Assembly (NCBI GenBank): GCA_039881145.1
Contig: JAYKKI010000006.1
Span: 10,796,501-10,860,500 of the forward strand
Origin: Druceiella hillmani
Lineage: Eukaryota > Arthropoda > Insecta > Lepidoptera > Hepialidae
Direction of reading: 5' to 3'
DNA: 64,000 bases
In this document: positions 56,360 to 64,000 of the stretch, piece after piece
Numbering within the stretch: the stretch's first letter is position 1
How the letters are laid out: every line of letters starts with the position of its first letter
Position numbers and translations under genes: made by a program
Notes under the pieces: model-generated
Database searches by the model: none
Seen by the model: only the letters and a program-made list of their open reading frames with translations
Told to the model about the DNA's origin: nothing

Positions 56360-56432
56360 TTGAAAAGGAACATTCATGGAATCATTTCGGTGTATGCCTG
56401 TCTATTATAAACATTTTTCTCGGGAACTATTT
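56360..56432 (+). repeat. GTTCC-type repeat, 5' scrap
   Basis: AAGGAACATTCATGGAATCA, then GTATGCCTGTCTATTATAAA and TTTTTCTCGGGAACT, follow the family's order of GGAACC..GGATCAC..GTCTGTC..TTTTCTCAGGAAC. Confidence 0.5.
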
Positions 56433-57170
56433 GATTTTGAAATTGGCATATATGTAAAAATATTGGGCTATTTACAGACGTTATTTATAAAAAAGAGGTT
56501 AAAAAGAGGAAGAGTTTTAAGAGGTAAGAAAAAAACTAAGGTTATCCTGTTGAATAACAAATAAAAGTGTAACAAAATGATAGTTAAAAAATGTATAATT
56601 TGTTTTAATATAATTTTTTTACCCTTTGCATCTCGAAAGTGACTTCTCAAAACTATCGGCCAAATTGGTGATCATATTTATTGATTATCATCACCGTATT
56701 ATCTAGATTATTTATTACCCATAATTTAATTATATACGTTTCTTACGTTAAATTAATGATTGTTATAAATATGTCATAATGAAAAACATAACGAATATTA
56801 CTATTTTTTCATGTTTTCAGTATCCTTCGAATTATTGCAATACTTGTGACCGTAATACAATTTATATGAATGTTGAGAAACATAAGGTTATCCGAGAATC
56901 ACAGGCGACTGGTATGGACTTTAAATATGCTTCGATATCTGTTTGTGTCTCTGTAATGGTACGGGACAATGAGTGCGCATATTCGACTTGACTATGTTTG
57001 TTTTATTTTATTACCAAATTAGCTATGGTCACGGTTTCACACCCGTAGAATTATCTTAATTATGCTCCTCTCCCTCCCTAATGGCCACTAAGTACCTCAG
57101 ATTCGTCTTCGGTTTCGTCAGAAATACACCCTCGTGTCGGTAGGAACAATCGGAGTGAATAGTCAATAAA
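56433..57170. other. No gene seen
   Basis: AT-rich; a 70-codon ORF at 56779-56991 has no motif. Confidence 0.4.
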
Positions 57171-57172
57171 TA

Positions 57173-57222
57173 AGTTGGTCTCTCTCTACCTTGCACGGTG
57201 CAAGGTAGAGGGAGAGAGTTAA
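57173..57222. repeat. Fold-back fragment related to the 46-kb TIR element
   Basis: CTCTCTCTACCTTGCAC is followed almost at once by GTGCAAGGTAGAGGGAGAG, a near-perfect hairpin. With the preceding AATAAATAAGTTGGT it matches part of the TIR arm at 46.04-46.07 kb. Confidence 0.7.
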
Positions 57223-57670
57223 GTAGTGTTCTCCGACTTTTATGACATTTTTAGTATCTAGTGGCAAGATTGACGAAATAGAACACTAATAGAATCACTT
57301 CAGTGTCCATCAGGTGGAAGAGAAGTTTGTTTTTTTTACAGAAATATCTGTAGAGCCACCTTACGTAAAACATTAGCCACCTTACATATTCTGAAGCAAG
57401 TTTGGAAACCCGATGACATATGAAATAAAAAAAGGTAAAGTTCGAGCATAACTTTAAAATAAACGATTGACAATTAGAAAAAGTTAAAAAATAAAATACA
57501 ATTAGATATCATGGTACAAAACGAAAAAAGATATCTTCATAAACATGTATATATTACATTTTTAATATATCAAGAATTGTTAACATGAAATTAAAACAAC
57601 AATAAAAATTTAATGAAGTATACAACAACTTTTTTAGAAAATATTACAAAAATTAATCAATACTGATTGT

Positions 57671-58285
<615 letters not shown>

Positions 58286-58289
58286 ATTG

Positions 58290-58640
58290 TCGTTATATGT
58301 AAATGTCGTTTTCGCTCTTTTAGAGTTTTACGTGGCTTTTTTCGACAATTTTATCGGACTTACGAGTTTCATGAATTAGTATGTTCTAGGTATGTATTGA
58401 GGTTAACGAGAACCACTCTGAACTTCGTTTCATCTTGTTTGTTCAAATAGTTCTTTATTACAAACTATAGTGAAAAATAACCTCACATATCATAAAAAAA
58501 CAAGATTTTACATTTGTCTTATTAATGATTTAAATAAAGCTTTTGAGGACTTTATTTTATTCGTTTTCTTTATTTAAGTCTGCCATTTTTATTCTTGTAA
58601 TATTTCGAGTCAACACTATATGGGCTTTTACTAATCTCCT
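58290..58640. other. No gene seen
   Basis: AT-rich spacer between two dispersed-repeat copies. Confidence 0.4.
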
Positions 58641-58755
58641 TTATGTGGATTACATGCTTTACCATACCAAATTTGAAGTTTCACAGAAGTTAACGTCAAA
58701 CTCTTTTTGAGAAAAATAAAGTTTCCGTTTTTCCTTTTGAGATACGGAACCATAG
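58641..58755 (-). repeat. GTTCC-type repeat, 5' fragment
   Basis: Minus strand: TATGGTTCCGTATCTCAAAA then GGAAAAACGGAAACTTTA, TTTTTCTCAAAAAGAG and CTTCAAATTTGGTATGG. Confidence 0.65.
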
Positions 58756-58840
58756 AAATGGAAAAAAGAAAATTGCGCTTTTTTTGTGTACAGAAAAAGT
58801 TAAGTAGGTAACAGTTGCAATATTCATATAATGCTATATT

Positions 58841-59037
58841 TGTGTACTTTAATGTATCTAATTGATACATATGGCAGACTTCTTGCTACGAGAGCAATCT
58901 CTTACAACCAACCGTAACGCCAGTCCAGCCCCGTTCGACGAAAGGTCAGGAAACGAACCCGAGTCCCCGCAGTGGCACACTGCGGGGTGCATCGTCAAAG
59001 ACCGTACACCTTGTGATCAACCCAACATACCACGGTG
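58841..59037 (-). mobile_element. tRNA-headed SINE, copy 4
   Basis: Minus strand: CACCGTGGTATGTTGGGTTG then ATCACAAGGTGTACGG, the B-box-like GGGTTCGTTTCCTGACC, AGATTGCTCTCGTAGCAAGA and TAGATACATTAAAGTACAC. A private insertion creates the perfect hairpin CCCCGCAGTG/CACTGCGGGG at 58964-58986. The A-rich tail is short or lost. Confidence 0.8.
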
Positions 59038-59336
59038 ACGCGATTGAATCAGTCTTGGATAATTATAAATAAATTTTATTTATATTTGAAGCTTTTTTCC
59101 ATTCATATATTTAACTAGCTAACTTTCCTTTCTAAGTGACGTATTGTTAAAGCATTTTATGTTTTTCTTTTTAAATTATTTTATTTTTTTGTCAATTATT
59201 CTGGTCTGTCGAACAGTGAAGATGTCAACCATTTCGCCACTTAACAGTAGATTCCCTAACTGCCCGGCATTCAATTTGCCTCCGTTCCATTATACGTAGC
59301 CGACACGCGATTAGGAAATCTCATTAGGAATCTCCC

Positions 59337-59591
59337 ATGATCTTGCGTAAGAGATCCGCCCGACAGATGCAGGAGATACGGCGGCGCGCGTACGAGGCGC
59401 GGCGTTTTTCTGTGCGGCTCGAGCGTGGGAGGCGGAGCGGTTTCACTTTTATCTCGCACCGCACCGATTGTCTACGCCGCCGGCCGACGATTGACTTAAC
59501 CGTGTTACGGGTTACCGCTGAGGTGTCGGAATTTGAATTTATTGAGCACCAGCTTATGCCCGCTGGTCAGTTTGCGTATACATTCTTTTAG
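59337..59591 (+). CDS. Unassigned 84-codon ORF in a GC-rich patch
   Basis: Not recognised. The first half is strongly basic (MILRKRSARQMQEIRRRAYE..) and lies in a CpG-rich stretch (59.33-59.50 kb); the second half reads VLRVTAEVSEFEFIEHQLM. High GC lengthens chance ORFs and produces Arg. It could be a promoter-proximal exon or an island only. Confidence 0.2.
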   Translation: MILRKRSARQMQEIRRRAYEARRFSVRLERGRRSGFTFISHRTDCLRRRPTIDLTVLRVTAEVSEFEFIEHQLMPAGQFAYTFF

Positions 59592-59632
59592 TTAGTTCTT
59601 AGCGACAGAGGTCAATAGTCATGGCAGATGAT

Positions 59633-59760
59633 ATTTTCCGTACCTCAAAAGGAAAAAAATGAAACCCTTATAAGATCAATAACGAGTCCGTCTATTCGTC
59701 TGTCACGTAGAACTTGGAATTTGGAATAGCTATAAAGCATATTAATCCGCACATATCTCA
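59633..59760 (+). repeat. GTTCC-type repeat, 5' fragment
   Basis: TTCCGTACCTCAAAAGGAAA, AACCCTTATAAGATCAATAA and CCGTCTATTCGTCTGTCAC are in the family order; it breaks off soon after. Confidence 0.65.
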
Positions 59761-59879
59761 TGGTTAACACTGAAAAAAATATAATGGTTAACACTGGAAA
59801 CCTTTTTTTTTGGGGGTTGGGATGCAAATGGGTACTAAAAAGTGTATATTTTTTAAATTTCATATATAATATAGATACT

Positions 59880-60130
59880 AGAACTCGCCCTATACAAATG
59901 TTTTCAAGAACCATCTGCAAAAATCCTTACTCTCACAAATCCTTAGTCCTACCCTTCCTTAATTCGATTTTGTACCCCATTTCTTGTTTCCAATCATGTC
60001 AAAAGTTATTATTAATTATATTTTTTAACATCTTTTTAATATTAGTTTGATTTTTGGTTATTTACTTATTATGATACAAATTTTTTGTTTGTTATTAATA
60101 TCTTAATTACAAATTTTTCATATTTAACCA
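59880..60130 (+). repeat. Dispersed repeat D, copy 2
   Basis: AATCCTTAGTCCTACCCTTC, CCCCATTTCTTGTTTCCAAT, and ATTAGTTTGATTTTTGG match 19.89-20.2 kb in the same order. Confidence 0.6.
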
Positions 60131-60511
60131 ATGTGCTGGAAGAAATCGCTCATGCACCAATATGTCCGCCAAGTGTATATCTACTTTACGTGTACATCAG
60201 TAGTCACAAAAATCTGTAATAAATACATAAATAAATGTGGTGGTATTGTTTGGAAGGTCTAGTGGTAAGGGTTTAGGGCTTAAAAGTATTTTTTTACAAT
60301 TTTAGATAGTATAAAAGAGATAAATTAAAAAATGTAAACAAAATATTTCCCCTCCATATTTGAAACTATTGAACCTAAACTAATACAATAACAATTATTA
60401 AAGAGCTACATAAAAGCTGTAGGATAACTAAAACTATAATTTTTATAATTTATATATTCACGATATAACGTATTTCCCCCTAATTATTTATATTAGGTAT
60501 TATTAAATATA
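60131..60511. other. No gene seen
   Basis: AT-rich lead-in to a long (TA)n array. Confidence 0.4.
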
Positions 60512-60512
60512 A

Positions 60513-60591
<79 letters not shown>

Positions 60592-60610
60592 GTATGTGTG
60601 TGTATATATA
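60512..60610. repeat. (TA)n microsatellite with TG tail
   Basis: About 73 bp of TA, then ATTATATATG and a short (TG)n run. Confidence 0.95.
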
Positions 60611-60689
60611 ATAACGTTGATGTTATACAATGGATGTTATTTCGGCGAATCAGTCAACAATGCTAGACTATTGTTTTGAATTACAATTA

Positions 60690-60828
60690 TATACACATAT
60701 TGTGTTAAACTACTCTCAAATAAAATATACACTAGCCAAATACACTTGAAATATTATAGTGTTCATATACATTCTATAATGTACGCATATTATATTAAAT
60801 TATACTCAAATAAAACATTGACCAAAAA
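60690..60828 (+). repeat. Diverged ~90-bp tandem duplication
   Basis: CATATTGTGTTAAACTACTC at 60696 and CATATTATATTAAATTATAC at 60786 both lead into TCAAATAAAA. Confidence 0.6.
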
Positions 60829-60951
60829 GTGCGCATGTTGCGCCTTAAACAGTTTTCCATTTGGCCGATGCCTCAGAGAATCGAGTTTACCCGATTCAAC
60901 GTCACCGACCCGAGCGTGAAGGCTCACTTTCGTTCACAGCACAGAAGAAGT
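60829..60951 (+). CDS. Possible short coding exon
   Basis: GC-richer than its flanks. The frame reads MRMLRLKQFSIWPMPQRIEF then TRFNVTDPSVKAHFRSQHRR and runs to AGAA|GTAAGG, a good donor sequence, directly before a (TA)n array. An acceptor upstream is not obvious (AAAAAG just before TGCGCATG is pyrimidine-poor). Not recognised; it may be an exon or a fragment of a mobile element. Confidence 0.22.
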
Positions 60952-60953
60952 AA

Positions 60954-60955
<2 letters not shown>

Positions 60956-60984
<29 letters not shown>
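60956..60984. repeat. (TA)n microsatellite
   Basis: About 29 bp of TA immediately after the donor-like GTAAGG. Confidence 0.9.
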
Positions 60985-60988
<4 letters not shown>

Positions 60989-61108
60989 TTCTACTATTTG
61001 TTATACCAAACGGTTCTATATATTTTCCCGCGAATTTTCTCTAATGTTTCTGCATATTTCCGTCTCTATTGGTAAGCGTTTAGATTTCGAGCTCATGTTA
61101 TCATATGT

Positions 61109-61385
61109 TTTATTTCTTGTATTGCTGCACGTACATTTCTAAAGTGATTGTATAAATATAAGTGAATTATTGTAAATGAACTATTCGACTAGGTATATTC
61201 AAATCAATAATACAAACGATGTCCCAATAATTTTACATTAAGCGAACACAAGTCAACAATGACGTTATCAGTGAGACAAGTTGACAGAGGACAGTGCCAT
61301 TACGCAACTCTGCTCGGCACCTTTTGCAACGCAGCCGGTTTCTAGGACCTGACCGCCAACACACACTGGACGAGTGCAGTAAATC
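61109..61385 (-). CDS. Possible terminal exon with 3'UTR (minus strand)
   Basis: Reading leftward from a candidate acceptor (TCAAATCTCTGAG| at about 61386), the exon codes CTRPVCVGGQVLETGCVAKG then AEQSCVMALSSVNLSH and stops at TGA (61268-61270). AATAAA on the same strand lies at 61109-61114, about 155 nt further on. The patch is GC-richer than its neighbours, and four Cys within about 30 residues suggest a small secreted or Cys-rich domain, but no family is assigned. The frame opens only 48 codons between stops, so chance is possible. Confidence 0.22.
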
Positions 61386-61940
61386 CTCAGAGATTTGAGT
61401 GTAATAGGATTAGCTTAAAACTATAGCTGAATTATAATCAGCGATAAGCCAGTTCGCCCACCGTGAAACAGATTCGAGTCGGAGGTCCTTCGAATCGATT
61501 CCACGTCTAATCTGCGCGCCTTATGGGATTAAACGTTTTACCTTTTGTTTGATACGGTCTCGTTAAAAAGATGATGAACGCTATTTTAACATCCTTCAGA
61601 ATTTTATGTGGTACTCAGTATATTACAAAAAAAAAACAGTTTGATCTGACTTAAATATAATAAGAGAAAAAAAGAAAATTGCTTTTGTGAGAGGTAAGTT
61701 CTTCACAAAGTGATTTTTTTTAATTTCAGAATATCGTAATACAACGTGTTACATCTCATTTAACAAATAAAAATATGATGACATGATCTAATTAAAATAA
61801 TAATTTACTCACGGCATTAGTTTATACAAATAATAAAATTGTATTATAGTGAATTCTGTACGTTGAAAATATTTAGAAAAGTGATTCATTTAACATATAG
61901 AATGATAATAGAAGCTAGAAAAACCTTTTTTAGAACTTTT
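61386..61940. other. No gene seen
   Basis: 61.44-61.55 kb is GC-richer and contains AGCCAGTTCGCC and GATTCGAGTCGG, loosely tRNA-box-like, but too weak to call. The rest is AT-rich. Confidence 0.35.
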
Positions 61941-61944
61941 GTTT

Positions 61945-62140
61945 GAAAAGTTTTTTTACAATTTTTGTCTGTCTTTATGTTAATTTATTCGTCAATCACG
62001 CAAAATCTACTGGACGGATTTTGACGAAATTTAGTATGGCAATAGTATATATCCAGGAACAACACATAAGAGAAAAAAGAATAAAAACAAATTTTGTTTT
62101 TCTAATTACACGCGAACGACTTCATAGGCACAGTCAGTAA
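61945..62140 (-). repeat. GCCCGCGG-type repeat, subfamily 2, second copy
   Basis: Minus strand: TACTGACTGTGCCTATGAAG then TCGTTCGCGTG, CCATACTAAATTTCGTCAAA, ATCCGTCCAGTAGATTTTGC, GTGATTGACGAATAAATT. Collinear with 48.53-48.70 kb. Confidence 0.7.
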
Positions 62141-62339
62141 ATAATATAATCTATGATAACATGTAAGCGGAAATAATGATGGTTTCTAAGCGCTGATCTC
62201 TGGAATAATATGTTCGATTTCAAAAATGGTTTTAGTCTTATGAAACCCGTACTTAGAGGTATTATCATGTTACAATTTATAAGGGTATATCAGTAATAAA
62301 GATATAAGCCTAGAAACACTATGTATATGATGTAAGGGG

Positions 62340-62480
62340 AAAAGAGGCCGGCATATTTACAGACTAATCATCCTGATCTCTCCCGATCCCCGACAAAATC
62401 CATCCCCGACGAATGAAGTCGTGTGACGAACGAAGCGGAGGCGTGTAGTGATCGCTGGGTATGAGGGGTGAAACTACGGG
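62340..62480 (-). repeat. Conserved CCTCCGCT motif, locus 4
   Basis: The minus strand reads CAGCGATCACTACACGCCTC then CGCTTCG, with AGAGGCCGGCATATTTA (plus strand) at the other end, which echoes GAGAGGCCGGCTTATTTA of the 46-kb element. It may be a second, decayed member. Confidence 0.5.
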
Positions 62481-62807
62481 GCACGGCAAGTGTTTTTGTA
62501 TCTGGTAAGGTACTAGTTTTCCCGTGGTAATATTCTTTTTCTATAAATGAAAAATAAATCGTATTTAAATTAATTTGTCGTTGATTTATTAAATTTAATT
62601 GTTTCTAAATATCTTTGTAACCGTCATATATTTTGCCTTAAATTTAAGGAAATACGAAAAGAATTAAATAAATTTTAAAAGTAAATAATAATATTGTCAG
62701 GAGAACGCAATAACATCAATATGCTGAGTGTTTTGTTTAATGTTAATTGTTAATTCATTGTAAAATGTCAGTAAGGAGATTGTTAAGGCCTTTGGTCTAG
62801 AAAAGTT

Positions 62808-63308
62808 CAGAATATTCATATAAAATAATATATGTTGAGATATTGTGGCCATCTTTTCCCTGATTAAAATAAAGAGAGACGTTGGGATACACTTGTTATC
62901 CTAATATTTTTAAGCTGTTCTCTCAATATAAGATTTGTAATTAATAATTTATTTTTCTTTTGTAATTTTTTTTATATTTAGTTTGGTTTTGTATAATTAC
63001 TTGTTATGATAACAGAAAAGATGGCCTTAGAGGCTTCATAATGGCATAGGTGCCGTAATCGATATTCATAGAAAATGATATCTGTTGAGATATCGTGGCC
63101 ATCTTTTCCCTGAATAAAATGAAGAGAGACGTTGGGATACGCGTGTTATCCTGATATTTTTTAAGTTGTTCTCTCAATATAAGATTTGTAATTAAGAATT
63201 TGTTTTTCTTTTGTAATTTTTTTTATATTTAGTTTGGTTTTGTACAATTACTTGTTATCATAAAAGAAAAGATAAACTTAGAGGCTTCATAACGGCATAG
63301 GTGCCTTG
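62808..63308 (+). repeat. 250-bp tandem duplication
   Basis: TGGCCATCTTTTCCCTGA occurs at 62846 and 63096. Both are followed by AGAGAGACGTTGGGATAC, TGTTCTCTCAATATAAGATT, TTAGTTTGGTTTTGTA and AGAGGCTTCATAA. The copies look about 90% identical. The TTAGTTTGGTTTTG part ties it to dispersed repeat D. Confidence 0.9.
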
Positions 63309-64000
63309 ATCGAATTTGGATGATATGATAATGTCTTTAAGTCTGTATTTTCTGTTCTCATTTATTTTTTCCAAATACCTTCTCTTGGTTATATCAGCTT
63401 ATCTTACTGATTCGCAATTTTGTCTCGTTCCCGATTGATGTGTTTATTTCCGAAATCAGTTTATTTTCATCCTTCTACTGCATTACTCAAAACTTTCTCC
63501 GTAGGTTATTGTTGTTCGAAATATTCTATCACGTAGTATCGTTTATTTTTTTTTTATGTATCACTACTCTTTTTCGCCTTTCGTAATAACGCCATTCATT
63601 CCATGAGCCGCGTGTTGTCAATAAGACATTTGAATAGAAAAAAATGTGATGAAATGCAATGTGAATGAGATAAGAAATGGAAGAGAACTTGAGAACTATT
63701 GTAAATATTAATATTCATGTTTAAAATTTTGAAGGAGATATTCGTACGGGCTGTGATACGGTAATACAAATTAAAACATTGTAAAATCAATACTTAAATT
63801 AAAACCCATTGAAATAAATCAACACTTAATAAAATTAATTTATCTGCTGAAGAATACCAGAAGGTTAGATATTTGGGATGTACGTCTAATTATTTTAGGA
63901 TAACCAAAAATGACGATGCAAGAAAAACATGTTTGAGAAGCGGTCATTTTTTGGAAGTGAAACCTCTTAAAAACTGGCAAATTGCGTATAGGAACACAGT
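63309..64000. other. No gene seen
   Basis: AT-rich; a 64-codon minus-strand ORF at 63596-63790 has no motif. Nothing identifiable continues past the window edge. Confidence 0.4.

Noticed and set aside
61440..61555. tRNA-like boxes AGCCAGTTCGCC and GATTCGAGTCGG
   Set aside because: Spacing and flanks do not give a cloverleaf, no tail is visible, and no second copy exists in the window.

Overview
This window is AT-rich eukaryotic nuclear DNA, almost entirely non-coding, and reads as insect and most likely moth or butterfly (Lepidoptera). The evidence is (1) stop codons every few tens of codons in all frames, with no bacterial-style gene packing; (2) at least thirteen long (TA)n arrays and one (CA)n(TA)n array; (3) dispersed repeats whose conserved ends match, from memory, repeats common in lepidopteran genomes: an element opening GTTCCGTACCTCAAAAGG, an element opening near ACTAGCTTTTGCCGCGG, a GGCCACTTGCAC end, and a tRNA-headed SINE; (4) decayed LINE coding ends. 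No species can be named and no conserved protein-coding gene could be identified.

Layout. 1-8 kb: AT-rich DNA, a ~370-bp dispersed repeat split by a (TA)n array (3.2-3.6 kb), the first copy of a hairpin element (4.23-4.51 kb) and a duplication around a heptamer array (4.54-4.92 kb). 8-20 kb: SINE copies at 9.1 and 17.3 kb, a (CA)n(TA)n array at 12.3 kb, a 142-codon ORF at 14.1-14.5 kb, a palindrome with a 49-codon ORF at 14.9-15.2 kb, and a short possible first exon at 19.08 kb. 20-30 kb: a SINE, two LINE 3' relics, and two hairpin-element copies, one nested in another repeat. 30.26-31.54 kb: a 145-bp minisatellite of about nine units containing an exact 290-bp higher-order duplication. 33-42 kb: many copies of the GTTCC repeat (the most complete at 36.77-37.32 kb), a LINE relic, a GC-rich patch and a fourth hairpin copy. 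42.4-43.1 and 49.0-49.7 kb: two loci of one internally repetitive element with the same palindromic left edge. 44-48 kb: a 48-bp minisatellite, a long-TIR element (46.0-46.5 kb), a gag-like scrap and a mirror-image microsatellite. 50-64 kb: the cleanest hairpin copy (50.41-50.67 kb), a TATA box followed by a signal-peptide ORF (52.50-52.63 kb), SINE-like sequence, a two-exon micro-gene candidate (55.65-55.93 kb), a 21-bp minisatellite, a near-complete GTTCC repeat (57.67-58.29 kb), a GC-rich ORF (59.34 kb), possible exons at 60.83 and 61.27 kb, and a 250-bp tandem duplication (62.8-63.3 kb).

How it fits together. The window behaves as a transposon and satellite accumulation zone: intergenic DNA or a very long intron. 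The most distinctive item is a five-copy family of ~260-280 bp near-perfect hairpins carrying a one-sided ~40-nt tail and 9-10 bp target duplications, with truncation only on the side away from the tail. The most gene-like items are the small ORFs at 52.55 and 55.65 kb. All gene calls are low confidence because no homology search was possible.
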